Below, in pieces: positions 5,612 through 12,912 of a stretch of DNA of 58,310 nucleotides. The position numbers and the translations under genes were made by a program. This DNA comes from a virus. The DNA lies in IMG/VR virus record IMGVR_UViG_3300043570_001864, positions 1 to 58,310 of that record. One strand, written 5' to 3'. Position 1 is the stretch's first letter. The number at the start of each line of letters is the position of its first letter. The notes beneath the pieces are model-generated. The model saw only the letters and a program-made list of their open reading frames with translations. It had not been told where the DNA came from and searched no databases.

Positions 5612-5684
5612 GGCGAGTTAGCTCAGTTGGTAGAGCGTTGGAATCATACCCCAAAGGTCGGCAGTTCGAACCTGCCACTCGCTA
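5612..5684 (+). tRNA. elongator-type tRNA with CAU anticodon (Met, or Ile2 if lysidine-modified)
   Basis: Acceptor GGCGAGT/ACTCGCT, loop ATCATAC giving CAT, T arm GGCAG/CTGCC, discriminator A. It lacks the three G-C pairs of the initiator. The innermost anticodon-stem pair is A-C. Met versus Ile2 cannot be settled by eye. Confidence 0.88.
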
Positions 5685-5686
5685 CT

Positions 5687-5763
5687 GTGACGGTAGCTCA
5701 GTTGGTTAGAGCGTCTGATTGTGGTTCAGAAGGTCGGGGGTTCGATTCCCCTCTGTCACCCCA
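5687..5763 (+). tRNA. tRNA-His (GUG)
   Basis: Acceptor GTGACGG/CTGTCAC, anticodon stem TCTGA/TCAGA, loop TTGTGGT giving GTG. The discriminator is C, as expected for His. CCA follows directly at 5761-5763; the other tRNAs here lack it, so it may be chance. Confidence 0.95.
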
Positions 5764-5764
5764 T

Positions 5765-5837
5765 GCCTTTGTAGCTCAGTTGGTAGAGCACTTCACTTGT
5801 AATGAAGATGTCGCAGGTTCAATCCCTGTCAAAGGCT
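5765..5837 (+). tRNA. tRNA-Thr (UGU)
   Basis: Acceptor GCCTTTG/CAAAGGC, anticodon stem CTTCA/TGAAG, loop CTTGTAA giving TGT, T arm GCAGG/CCTGT, discriminator U. Confidence 0.95.
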
Positions 5838-5843
5838 CTAAAT

Positions 5844-5916
5844 TGTCCTGTGGTGTAATTGGCAACACGTCTGGTTTTGGACCAGAAGAGTCCAGGTTCG
5901 AGCCCTGGCGGGACAT
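5844..5916 (+). tRNA. tRNA-Gln (UUG)
   Basis: Acceptor TGTCCTG/CGGGACA, anticodon stem TCTGG/CCAGA, loop TTTTGGA giving TTG, T arm CCAGG/CCTGG. Last tRNA of the array, followed by the HNH gene. Confidence 0.95.
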
Positions 5917-5963
5917 CTAAAAAATAAGATAAATAGATTGACCAGTGTGTAAAAAATGTAGTT

Positions 5964-6452
5964 ATGAAAGTGCTAGTTCTAAATAATGACTTTACTCCTA
6001 TAAGTGTTACCGACTTTGCTCGTGGATTTAAGCTTGTGTATAAAGGTAAAGCAGAAGTTTTAGAGCACGATGAACAAAATCCAATTGTTACTGAACAAAG
6101 CACTTACAAAAGACCTTCTGTTATCAGACTTTTAAAATATGTTGTATTGCCTTTTAAGAAGTTAAAACCGACTAGGGAAAATATCTTTAGAAGAGATGGG
6201 ATGAAATGTGTTTATTGTGATACTACTAAGAACCTAACAATAGATCACGTTCTACCTAGATCTAGAGGTGGAGTTAATACATGGGAGAATCTAACAACAT
6301 GTTGTTCAAAATGTAACAATAAAAAAGATGACAGGACTCCAGAAGAAGCTGGAATGAGAATGAGACAGAAACCATTCAAGCCAGGATACGGATATTTTAT
6401 ACGCAATTTCGCAAAAGGATTGGAGGTATGGACAGCATATCTCCCTGATTAA
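5964..6452 (+). CDS. HNH endonuclease
   Basis: 162 residues. The C-terminal half holds a complete HNH domain: CVYC (first zinc pair, near residue 81), then IDHVLPRSRGG (catalytic His), NTWENL (HNH Asn), and CSKCNNKK (second zinc pair). The N-terminal part (VLNNDFTPISV, then a Lys-rich RPSVIRL region) is the module that accompanies this domain in a widespread bacterial and phage HNH family. It is freestanding, between the tRNA array and a metabolic gene, where homing-type nucleases are often found. Target DNA is unknown. A terminator follows. Confidence 0.88.
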   Translation: MKVLVLNNDFTPISVTDFARGFKLVYKGKAEVLEHDEQNPIVTEQSTYKRPSVIRLLKYVVLPFKKLKPTRENIFRRDGMKCVYCDTTKNLTIDHVLPRSRGGVNTWENLTTCCSKCNNKKDDRTPEEAGMRMRQKPFKPGYGYFIRNFAKGLEVWTAYLPD

Positions 6453-6458
6453 AAATTA

Positions 6459-6490
6459 ACCCCGGATTTATCAATAATCTGGGGCTTTTT
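6459..6490 (+). terminator. intrinsic terminator
   Basis: CCCCGGATT and AATCTGGGG pair (one G-T) around a short AT loop and are followed by CTTTTTG. Ends the HNH gene transcript. Confidence 0.88.
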
Positions 6491-6537
6491 GTGGAAATCT
6501 TTATCGTCACATAATCTATAAGAAGTAAACTATTATT

Positions 6538-7602
6538 ATGTTATTTGATTTTGACGATATCTTAATTGAACCTGAAATACAAACCCACATTAGATCAAGA
6601 AAACAGGTCGATGTAATGGACGAAAAACAAATGCTTCCTCTCTTTACTGCACCTATGGATACAGTTATAAATGAGGATAATATAAATATATTTAATAACA
6701 ATAAAATATATGGAATTATTCCCAGAAAAGCCAATCCTGGATTAGATTACTTCTCAACTAATTATAAGGTATGGTATTCCTATGGTTTAGATGATTTTAA
6801 GAAGATATTTATTGAAAATGATATAAACCTAAAGATAGGTGAAAGATCGTTTGTCTTAATTGATGTAGCAAATGGTCATATGAAATATGTTAAGGACTTA
6901 GTTAAAGAATCAAAAGAAAAATACGGAAGATCTTTAGTGCTAATGGTGGGAAATTGTGCTAATCCATCTACATTTTTATCTCTGTCACAAGTTGGAGCGG
7001 ATTACGTCAGAATGGGAATAGGTAACGGAGCTGGGTGTCTAACCACCGTTCAAACTGGTATCGGTTACCCTATGGCATCTTTAATTCATGAAACAGTTAA
7101 GATACAACAAGAAAGAAACCTCACAACAAAGATAGTAGCAGATGGAGGTTTTAAAAAATATGCAGATGTTATTAAAGCATTGGCTTTAGGAGCTGACTAT
7201 GTTATGCTTGGTAGTATTTTTAATAAAACATTAGAAAGTTGTGGCGAAACATATGAAGGTAATAAAAAATATGATTCATGGACCGAGCCTGGTGACAAAG
7301 TAGACCAATACTCTTTAGATGTTCTAATACAATTTGAAGCTGGTAAAAAATTCTATAAAAAATTTAGAGGCATGTCAACTAAGGATGTGCAGAAGAGTCT
7401 AGGCAAAACAGAATTAAAAACATCAGAAGGAATTTCTAAAATGCAACCAGTTGAATATACTCTTACCGGATGGATTGAGAACTTTACTGATTATTTAAAA
7501 TCTGCTATGAGTTATACTGATTGTTTAACTATTGGTGAATTTATTGGAAAGGTTAGATTCAATAAAATTTCAAAAAATTCAATGGAAAGATTCAATAAAT
7601 AG
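6538..7602 (+). CDS. IMP dehydrogenase / GMP reductase family enzyme
   Basis: 354 residues in the IMPDH/GMPR TIM-barrel fold. Visible motifs: FDDILIEP (residues 5-12, FDDVLL-type start), TAPMDTV (37-43), GNCANP (138-143), the catalytic loop GIGNGAGCLTTVQTG with Cys167, KIVADGG (198-204), then GADYVMLGS, and the flap FRGMSTKD with a following SEG. There are no CBS domains and the length fits GMP reductase (about 345 aa), so GMPR is slightly favoured, but the reaction direction cannot be told by eye. It would act in the cytoplasm in purine interconversion, together with the guanylate kinase gene at 48802. Confidence 0.88.
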   Translation: MLFDFDDILIEPEIQTHIRSRKQVDVMDEKQMLPLFTAPMDTVINEDNINIFNNNKIYGIIPRKANPGLDYFSTNYKVWYSYGLDDFKKIFIENDINLKIGERSFVLIDVANGHMKYVKDLVKESKEKYGRSLVLMVGNCANPSTFLSLSQVGADYVRMGIGNGAGCLTTVQTGIGYPMASLIHETVKIQQERNLTTKIVADGGFKKYADVIKALALGADYVMLGSIFNKTLESCGETYEGNKKYDSWTEPGDKVDQYSLDVLIQFEAGKKFYKKFRGMSTKDVQKSLGKTELKTSEGISKMQPVEYTLTGWIENFTDYLKSAMSYTDCLTIGEFIGKVRFNKISKNSMERFNK

Positions 7603-7622
7603 GAAACTAGATCAGGTTTTTT

Positions 7623-7630
7623 AGTATAAT
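7623..7630 (+). promoter_or_regulatory. AGTATAAT box
   Basis: AGTATAAT preceded by a T6 run, 13 bases before the ATG at 7644. The same octamer is at 12571, 34666 and 46296, each close upstream of a gene. It may be a non-late promoter element. Confidence 0.4.
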
Positions 7631-7643
7631 AAAGAAAAAAATA

Positions 7644-8429
7644 ATGAAAAAGTTTGGGCGTTTTAATGATGTGATCCGTTGGACTGCACAACAAATGTAC
7701 GATTACTCATATGAGGTACATACAGAAAAATGGCAGGGTAAGGAGATTAAACATGATCCTAAGTACACAATGATTGAAACATTAAACCTTTCTTTTTCGT
7801 GTCAGATGTCACCGGATATTAAAGAGATAGGTGAACAGATTAAACCAAATTTTGCATGGGCAGACGAACACTTTGAAGAAAGAGTTAGCGGATTACCATT
7901 GAACCCTCCTCCCTCACATGTGAGATGGCCTTATGCTCAAAAGAATAATGAGGAATTTGGAGGACTTGAAAAATTTTCACATACTTATCCAGAAAGAATC
8001 TGGCCCAAATTTGCATCAGAAATTCCTAACAGTAAGATGTCAGGAATAAGATATGAATACGGGGATTTTAATGATGTTGTTGAATTAATGTCAAGAGAAC
8101 CTTTCACTAGACAAGCATTCCTTCCTATTTGGTTTCCTGAAGATACTGGATCAGTTACAGGAGAAAGAGTTCCTTGTACTATTGGATATCATTTCATTAG
8201 GAGAGGAGATTGGGTACATGTTGTTTATTATATTAGATCTTGCGATTTCTTTAGACACTTTAGAGATGACATTTATCTTTGTGCTAAAAAAGTATTCTGG
8301 TTAATTGAAAAACTAAAAGAAAAAGATCCAGAGAATTGGAATAATGTAAAACCTGGTATGCTTACTATGCACATTACTTCTTTACATGCTTGGGCAGTAG
8401 AAAAGTCTTTGCTAAAGAAATTAATGTAA
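7644..8429 (+). CDS. thymidylate synthase superfamily protein (dUMP/dCMP methyl- or hydroxymethyltransferase-like)
   Basis: 261 residues. The C-terminal half carries the ThyA-fold signature: RQAFLPIWFPED (156-167), VPCTIGYHF with probable catalytic Cys178, and YYIRSCDFFRHFRDDIYL (about 195-212), matching the RSxD nucleotide-binding segment. A later LTMHITSLH matches the ThyA HxxxxH/Y region. The N-terminal 140 residues diverge from canonical ThyA. In phages this family includes thymidylate synthases and dCMP/dUMP hydroxymethylases that feed modified-base DNA. Which reaction is done here cannot be judged. It sits next to the IMPDH-like gene, consistent with a nucleotide-pool block. Confidence 0.8.
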   Translation: MKKFGRFNDVIRWTAQQMYDYSYEVHTEKWQGKEIKHDPKYTMIETLNLSFSCQMSPDIKEIGEQIKPNFAWADEHFEERVSGLPLNPPPSHVRWPYAQKNNEEFGGLEKFSHTYPERIWPKFASEIPNSKMSGIRYEYGDFNDVVELMSREPFTRQAFLPIWFPEDTGSVTGERVPCTIGYHFIRRGDWVHVVYYIRSCDFFRHFRDDIYLCAKKVFWLIEKLKEKDPENWNNVKPGMLTMHITSLHAWAVEKSLLKKLM

Positions 8430-8430
8430 T

Positions 8431-8439
8431 GATATATAT
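8431..8439 (+). promoter_or_regulatory. late-promoter-like box GATATATAT
   Basis: The box directly follows the stop of the ThyA-like gene and is three bases before the ATG at 8443. A promoter here would give an essentially leaderless transcript. Confidence 0.45.
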
Positions 8440-8442
8440 TGG

Positions 8443-9273
8443 ATGCTTAAACATCTAAAAGATTTTAAAAATTTTAGTCTATTCGAATCGATTAGAATAG
8501 AAAAAATGGATCCTTCCACATACGAAAAAGAAACAGTTACTGCTTTACCTTATGTTGATAAGATAGAGGAAAATAGACAATTATTTCTTAAAAAACTTTG
8601 TAAAATTTCAGAAGAGCTAGATATAAAACCAGAATGGCTTTTACATACAATATTTCATGAAAGTAGGTTTGATCCTAAGTACAGAGATCAAATGTCACGT
8701 GCAGTAGGACTTATTTCTTTTCTTCCTAGTATTTTAAAAATATTTATCAACGATGAAACAGGTAAAACAATAACGCCTAATGACGTTTTACAAATGAGCA
8801 ATATTGATCAATTGGACTTAGTTGCGGAATTTTATAAAATGTGGTTCGAAAAAATGAAATTAAAATCACCAATTATTGCTGGAGATTTTGCAGCTTTAAC
8901 TTTCTATCCTGCAGTAATACAAAAGGATTGGGGGTGGAAATTCCCTGATTATGTAGTGGATTTAAATATAGAAATGTTTAATAAGTTCCCTTCTGGTGTT
9001 GGTAGAACTAAAAAAGATTATTATGATTATATTGATCAAGTATTAAATAACAATACTGAACAAGATGATGATAATGATTATATACTAGGTAATTTTGGTG
9101 GTGCTTTTGCAGAGCCAGGAGTATATAGTAATAAGAAACCTTTAGAATTTTATAAAGATCTTTTATTTGCTATACAAGATCCAGCACAAAATCAAGAGCT
9201 ACAAGCTCAGGACATAGAAAATACAGAGAAATCCAAGCAGATTGGTACACTAGGAATAAACAACGTAAAATAA
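8443..9273 (+). CDS. lysozyme/transglycosylase-like protein with capsid-targeting-like N-terminus
   Basis: 276 residues. Residues 64-100 (EWLLHTIFHESRFDP then SRAVGLISFLPS) match the catalytic ES motif and the AxGLxQF motif of soluble lytic transglycosylases, with Glu73 as candidate catalytic residue; Q is replaced by S in the second motif. The N-terminus MLKHLKDFKNFSLFES resembles the capsid-targeting peptides of the genes at 1536 and 2159 and contains LFE, a possible prohead-protease site. The C-terminal 40 residues are Gln/Asn/Glu-rich. I infer a head-packaged peptidoglycan hydrolase used on DNA entry rather than a simple endolysin. Confidence 0.65.
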   Translation: MLKHLKDFKNFSLFESIRIEKMDPSTYEKETVTALPYVDKIEENRQLFLKKLCKISEELDIKPEWLLHTIFHESRFDPKYRDQMSRAVGLISFLPSILKIFINDETGKTITPNDVLQMSNIDQLDLVAEFYKMWFEKMKLKSPIIAGDFAALTFYPAVIQKDWGWKFPDYVVDLNIEMFNKFPSGVGRTKKDYYDYIDQVLNNNTEQDDDNDYILGNFGGAFAEPGVYSNKKPLEFYKDLLFAIQDPAQNQELQAQDIENTEKSKQIGTLGINNVK

Positions 9274-9281
9274 AATATAAA

Positions 9282-9464
9282 ATGAAAGCTATTATTAATT
9301 TTTTTAAATCTTTATTTACAACTAAAAAAGAAGAGATGTTTTGTGAGATCGTGAAAAAAGAAGCTACTCCTAAAGCTAAAAGAGGAAAAAAACCTAAAAC
9401 TGAAAAAGCGATAGGAAAGGAAGTTAAAGCTCCTGCTAAAAAATCCAAAAAAAGTGAAAATTAA
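9282..9464 (+). CDS. small Lys/Ala/Pro-rich protein, 60 aa
   Basis: Starts MKAIINFFKSLFTTKKEEMF and ends in a histone-H1-like tail rich in Lys, Ala and Pro (residues 27-60, such as KAKRGKKPKTEKA). The amphipathic start plus basic tail would suit nucleic-acid or membrane binding. It lies 8 bases after the lysozyme-like gene and overlaps the next gene by 11 bases. No family recognised. Confidence 0.6.
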   Translation: MKAIINFFKSLFTTKKEEMFCEIVKKEATPKAKRGKKPKTEKAIGKEVKAPAKKSKKSEN

Positions 9465-9741
9465 GAAGCTAACCGAATTCCTTATAGAAACTAATAGTCA
9501 ATTAGAATATAGCGGAGAAGACGTTACAAAAATGCCAATTATAGGTAAGATTATTACCTATTCTATTGGTCCTTTTGAAGAGGGAGAATATGATGTAGTA
9601 GAAATAATAGATTCTCCAGACGGGAAAGATATTTATGTTACAGATAAATGGTATAAAGAATACAAAAGAATACCACAGATCATACATTCTGATTTAGTAA
9701 AAGAATATATTCCAGTAGAAAAATTGGGAAACTTTTATTAA
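9454..9741 (+). CDS. hypothetical protein, 95 aa
   Basis: The GTG start at 9454 overlaps the previous gene by 11 bases. The sequence starts VKIKKLTEFLIETNSQLEYS (M when initiated); the KKLTEFLIE start resembles the capsid-targeting-type N-termini here, with LIE as a possible protease site. The rest is a small soluble beta-rich protein (YSIGPFEEGEYDVVEIIDS). No domain recognised. Confidence 0.5.
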   Translation: MKIKKLTEFLIETNSQLEYSGEDVTKMPIIGKIITYSIGPFEEGEYDVVEIIDSPDGKDIYVTDKWYKEYKRIPQIIHSDLVKEYIPVEKLGNFY

Positions 9742-9761
9742 TAAGGTTATATAATAATAGA

Positions 9762-9838
9762 ACTAGAGGTTTCTAGTCACTTCCCGGTCAACAAACCGTA
9801 GAGTTTTCAGAAATGGAAGCAAAGGAAGGGGCCAAATA
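9762..9838 (+). ncRNA. possible structured leader or small RNA
   Basis: The 108-base gap before 9850 has a GC-rich core with two clear hairpins: ACTAGA-GGTT-TCTAGT (9762-9777) and CGGT-CAACAA-ACCG (9785-9798), then purine-rich GGAAGCAAAGGAAGGGG. There is no ORF and no tRNA signature. It could be a structured 5' leader of the zinc-ribbon protein gene; no known riboswitch recognised. Confidence 0.3.
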
Positions 9839-9849
9839 AAATAGTCTTT

Positions 9850-10605
9850 ATGTATTATTCAACGCCAAGCGTAATGTCGGCATGTACTGCTAACATTACA
9901 AAAAACAGAAATAGATCTAAGATCTATGAGAATTCCGTCTATCTAAAAGACGGTGAAAATTTCGAGATTGAGTTATTCAATCCAACAACGTCAAGGGTAC
10001 TTGCAAAAATCACTATCAACGGTAATAGCATTTCTAATTCAGGAATTGTTCTAAAACCAGGAGAGAGAGTTTATCTGGAAAGATTTATTGATTCAAACAA
10101 CAAATTTGTTTTTGAAACGTATGAAGTCGAAGGATCAAATGAAGCTTTAAATGCTATCAGAAATAATGGAGGTGTAGAAGTTTCTTTCTATACTGAAATT
10201 ACAACTTCCACTTACTCGTCATTTCCAACTAGCCATACTGGATATGTGTCGGGTACATTGAATGATACCTACAGCTATCCATTTGGTGGTACTACAGTAA
10301 ATAATCTTTTTACAATGTCCAGTGTTACTAATAGTTCTATAGGAGTTAATTCTAGTGTATTAACTAGTTCAACAAAAAGTATTGAAACTGGTAGAATCGA
10401 AAAAGGTGATTCAAGCGATCAATTATTCGAAACAGTAAATGGGAATTTTAGCACATTTGCTACAAGTTCTATTACTATCAAATTACTTCCTGAGTCACAA
10501 AAACCAGTTGAGGTTTCTACACTTAGAAACTACTGTGCAAATTGTGGAACAAGATCTAAAAAGCAATCTTGGAAATTCTGTCCAAATTGTGGAGAAAAAA
10601 TCTAA
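9850..10605 (+). CDS. putative virion protein with C-terminal zinc ribbon
   Basis: 251 residues. The N-terminal two thirds is a beta-rich, Asn/Thr/Ser-rich domain (VYLKDGENFEIELFNPTT, LKPGERVYLERFID) like a virion or capsid-associated protein. Residues 228-249 form a zinc ribbon with two CxxC pairs: CANC, 14 residues, CPNC. The middle 80 residues are Ser/Thr-rich and low complexity, likely a flexible linker. It is followed by a two-way terminator against the convergent gene. Surface display or assembly role is inferred. Confidence 0.55.
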   Translation: MYYSTPSVMSACTANITKNRNRSKIYENSVYLKDGENFEIELFNPTTSRVLAKITINGNSISNSGIVLKPGERVYLERFIDSNNKFVFETYEVEGSNEALNAIRNNGGVEVSFYTEITTSTYSSFPTSHTGYVSGTLNDTYSYPFGGTTVNNLFTMSSVTNSSIGVNSSVLTSSTKSIETGRIEKGDSSDQLFETVNGNFSTFATSSITIKLLPESQKPVEVSTLRNYCANCGTRSKKQSWKFCPNCGEKI

Positions 10606-10614
10606 ACCCTACTA

Positions 10615-10653
10615 CACAAAAAACCCAAGAGCGATCTTGGGTTTGTAGTTTTT
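10615..10653. terminator. bidirectional intrinsic terminator
   Basis: A 10-bp stem AAACCCAAGA / TCTTGGGTTT with a four-base loop. An A6 run on the left gives a T run for the minus strand, and T-rich sequence follows on the right. It lies between two convergent genes. Confidence 0.85.
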
Positions 10654-10654
10654 A

Positions 10655-11467
10655 TTAATTAAGGTAAGTATCCCAATCCTGAGCCATTTCTGCTTGAGAA
10701 ATTTCAGTATCTGTATAAGGTCTAATATTTTTTAAAGGAGTACCTTGATAGTTCATGTAAGCTTCTTTAGGTACTGGAATTTGTGATTGCTGAGGTGTTT
10801 CTGATCCGTATCCAGCATATGTAGGTTGAGTTGTAACATCGCTTTTTGTAGGAGCTCCTGTTACCCAACTAACTGCTTTAACTCCAGATTTAATTTCAGT
10901 TGTTACTCCTCTTAAAGCTTTAATTTTTCCAGCGTCTTTACTAAGAGCTACTAATTTAGATCCCCCATTAAGTACAAATGATTTTAAAGATCCTAGCATT
11001 TTTCCAACAAATGGTGCAATACCAGAGAATTTAGCTAAAAATTTAGAACCTTTTAAGAATTTAGCAATTTTAGGAAAGAATTTAGCAACTCCATTAATTA
11101 ATGGCTTAAGAATCCCCGCTCCTATTCCTACACCTTTTCCTAGTGCTTTAACTAGAAGAGTTCCTCCTGCTCCAATGTATTGTCCAAATAATGGGATTAA
11201 ACCAATTGCACAAAGTCCAGCAAGAAGAAATTCGCCTTGCTTAGCATAAGAAACTAAATTAATACCTTCTGCTACTGATCCTACTCCTGGTATAAGAGCT
11301 GCAAAATCTAAAATTGTATTATACCATGCCTCTAGTAATTGATCATCATTAGAATTTAGATATTCTATAGATTCAATAATTTGTTCATGTGAAAAATCGT
11401 TCTGGTTGAAATTAAAGCTATTCTCATCTTCGAATAGAAATCCGTCCATTGATAATATGTGATTCAT
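10655..11467 (-). CDS. putative head-internal, membrane-active protein
   Basis: 270 residues on the minus strand. The N-terminus MNHILSMDGFLFEDENSF has LFE, a possible prohead-protease site, near residue 13. Residues 50-130 are strongly hydrophobic and Gly-rich (ALIPGVGSVAEGINLV, LAGLCAIGLIPLFGQYIGAGG), as in pore-forming or membrane-inserting domains of phage and toxin proteins. A Lys-rich amphipathic stretch follows (FFPKIAKFLKGSKFLAKF). Its own late-type box lies upstream on the minus strand. I infer a virion protein that could insert in the cell envelope during DNA entry. No named family. Confidence 0.55.
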   Translation of the reverse strand: MNHILSMDGFLFEDENSFNFNQNDFSHEQIIESIEYLNSNDDQLLEAWYNTILDFAALIPGVGSVAEGINLVSYAKQGEFLLAGLCAIGLIPLFGQYIGAGGTLLVKALGKGVGIGAGILKPLINGVAKFFPKIAKFLKGSKFLAKFSGIAPFVGKMLGSLKSFVLNGGSKLVALSKDAGKIKALRGVTTEIKSGVKAVSWVTGAPTKSDVTTQPTYAGYGSETPQQSQIPVPKEAYMNYQGTPLKNIRPYTDTEISQAEMAQDWDTYLN

Positions 11468-11482
11468 ACTATTATTTTTATT

Positions 11483-11491
11483 TTATATATC
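11483..11491 (-). promoter_or_regulatory. late-promoter-like box on the minus strand
   Basis: Reads GATATATAA on the minus strand, extended as AAATAAAAATA, 15 bases before the minus-strand ATG at 11467. The presence of the box on the opposite strand for a minus-strand gene supports it as a true promoter element. Confidence 0.55.
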
Positions 11492-11507
11492 TGATTCAAG
11501 GAAACTT

Positions 11508-11885
11508 TTGATGTTTTTCACTATAATTAGCATGTTATATAGATCAAGTAAAATATATGTAGATGATTCTGATATTCATGGACGTGGAGTATTTGCATCG
11601 GAATTTATAAAATCGGGTGAAATTCTAGAGGAATGTCATTTTTTAGTATTAGAAAATGGATTACAATATCCAGAAATTTTACATAATCATTTTTTTTCGT
11701 GGCCAAAAGGCGCAGGAGACAAATTAGCTATATGTCTTGGATATGGAAGTATCTTTAATAACTCAGACGAATCTCCCAATGCAGATTGGCAAACAGACAC
11801 AACAAAAAACAAAATAATATTCTTCTCAATCCGAGATATTAATCAAGGAGATGAAATATTTACGAATTACCGAAAAAATGATTAA
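11508..11885 (+). CDS. SET-domain protein (putative lysine methyltransferase)
   Basis: 125 residues, the size of a bare SET domain. Motifs in order: DIHGRGVFA (22-30, the SAM-binding xGxGVFA), GYGSIFNNSDESPNA (78-92, the NHSxxPN motif with NNS instead of NHS), and GDEIFTNY (114-121, GEELxxxY with catalytic Tyr121). The start may be ATG 11508 or ATG 11532; both precede the domain. The enzyme would transfer methyl groups from SAM to lysine of a protein, phage or host. It lies among small uncharacterised genes. SET proteins are rare in phages. Confidence 0.82.
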   Translation: MMFFTIISMLYRSSKIYVDDSDIHGRGVFASEFIKSGEILEECHFLVLENGLQYPEILHNHFFSWPKGAGDKLAICLGYGSIFNNSDESPNADWQTDTTKNKIIFFSIRDINQGDEIFTNYRKND

Positions 11886-11900
11886 TTTTTTAAAAAATCG

Positions 11901-11932
11901 TTTTTTATAACAAAGCAGTATCATTAAATTTA
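11901..11932 (+). promoter_or_regulatory. possible promoter (T-run plus TAAATTTA)
   Basis: AAATCG and a T6 run (11901-11906), then 18 bases, then TAAATTTA (11925-11932), one base away from TAnnTTTG. The upstream part is as in the three clear host-type promoters. It lies 20 bases before the ATG at 11952. Confidence 0.4.
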
Positions 11933-11951
11933 TCCTATAAACAAAAACAAG

Positions 11952-12218
11952 ATGGACACGGAAGACAGGAAAAGATTAGAAGAAATAGAGAAAAGTATAG
12001 AAAAGCTCTATGATGAACAATCAAGAAAACTTTACGATTACATTGCTCAAATGGGTGAAGATGCTTTTATGGAAGGACAACCTTTATATAAGTTTAGAGA
12101 CACCGATCTTTTTGATAAACTTATAGCACACTTTGAATCTATTGAAGAATACGAAAAATGTGCATTCATTCTAGAGCAATCTACAAAAATTAGACAAGCA
12201 ATTATAGAAAGGATGTAA
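11952..12218 (+). CDS. hypothetical helical protein, 88 aa
   Basis: Starts MDTEDRKRLEEIEKSIEKLY; highly charged and predicted to be nearly all helix, with a heptad-like first half. Residues 66-80 (IEEYEKCAFILEQ) resemble the ExYExCAxLL pattern also seen near the end of the next gene (NFEACNKLLLL), so the two could be distant relatives. No named family. Preceded by a probable host-type promoter. Confidence 0.6.
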   Translation: MDTEDRKRLEEIEKSIEKLYDEQSRKLYDYIAQMGEDAFMEGQPLYKFRDTDLFDKLIAHFESIEEYEKCAFILEQSTKIRQAIIERM

Positions 12219-12248
12219 TACAGAAGAAACTTTTCCAAGTTCATACAA

Positions 12249-12256
12249 TATAAATA
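12249..12256 (+). promoter_or_regulatory. exact T4-type late box TATAAATA
   Basis: TATAAATA, identical to the T4 late promoter consensus, four bases before the ATG at 12261. Confidence 0.5.
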
Positions 12257-12260
12257 GTGT

Positions 12261-12515
12261 ATGGGAAAAGGACGAAGATACATAAAAAAATCTGCTGATG
12301 GCAGATTTTTTTTGCATATAGAGAAGCCAGAGTATCAGATAGATCTTGATAAGAAAACAAAATTATGGACCTCTTCAGATTATCTGTTCTCAGAGGCTCT
12401 TAAAGAAGATTTAGAAAACACAAAAAATACTCTGGACGTATTAATAAGGTGGAATGAGATTCAACAGAATTTTGAAGCTTGTAATAAGCTTCTACTTTTA
12501 AGAAAAACTTTCTAA
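12261..12515 (+). CDS. hypothetical protein, 84 aa
   Basis: Starts MGKGRRYIKKSADGRFFLHI; basic N-terminus then a charged helical part with NFEACNKLLLL near the end, similar to the preceding gene. No domain recognised. The gene is bracketed by a late-type box and a strong terminator. Confidence 0.6.
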   Translation: MGKGRRYIKKSADGRFFLHIEKPEYQIDLDKKTKLWTSSDYLFSEALKEDLENTKNTLDVLIRWNEIQQNFEACNKLLLLRKTF

Positions 12516-12522
12516 AATAAAA

Positions 12523-12549
12523 AAAAAGAGTGGATTCACTCTTTTTTTG
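12523..12549 (+). terminator. intrinsic terminator
   Basis: AAAGAGTG-GATT-CACTCTTT hairpin followed by T7. Confidence 0.9.
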
Positions 12550-12570
12550 TGAACCTAAATTAAAAAATCG

Positions 12571-12578
12571 AGTATAAT
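12571..12578 (+). promoter_or_regulatory. AGTATAAT box
   Basis: AGTATAAT directly after AAAAAATCG, 14 bases before the ATG at 12593 and just downstream of a terminator, so a promoter is needed here for the recombination operon. Confidence 0.5.
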
Positions 12579-12592
12579 AATAAAAAGAAATT

Positions 12593-12898
12593 ATGGAATC
12601 GATTTTTGAAAACGAAAAATTATTATCGGGAAGAATGCTTTCCTTATCTAAATCTGGATATAGAGAAGAATTCCCAGATAATGAGGTTTATTTCAATGCA
12701 AACATTTTTGTTTTAGAAGAGGGTAAAATTTGGTATGGTGATATTGATGTCACTAAAGAAAAAGAACAATTAGAAAATGTAGCAAGAGAAATTGGAAAAG
12801 ATTTGTACATCCTTAGGGAAATGGACGGAAGATTTGGAAATGAAGAATTAAAGGATTCTGAAATTATTACTAGAGCAATGTGTAAAATAACTAAATAA
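12593..12898 (+). CDS. hypothetical protein, 101 aa, first gene of the recombination operon
   Basis: Starts MESIFENEKLLSGRMLSLSK; soluble, mixed alpha/beta, acidic. No motif recognised. It follows a terminator and an AGTATAAT box and is 14 bases upstream of uvsX, so it is probably co-transcribed with the recombination and replication genes. A role with UvsX is guilt by association only. Confidence 0.65.
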   Translation: MESIFENEKLLSGRMLSLSKSGYREEFPDNEVYFNANIFVLEEGKIWYGDIDVTKEKEQLENVAREIGKDLYILREMDGRFGNEELKDSEIITRAMCKITK

Positions 12899-12912
12899 TA
12901 AAAATAATAAAT

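Noticed and set aside
5253-5920. Frames of 60-120 codons on both strands across the tRNA array
   Set aside because: They translate tRNA genes (repeated AQLVE and SNPL-type peptides typical of mis-called tRNA ORFs).
5964-6452. HNH gene as part of an intron or inserted in another gene
   Set aside because: No split gene or intron-like flanks are visible; it is freestanding with its own terminator.
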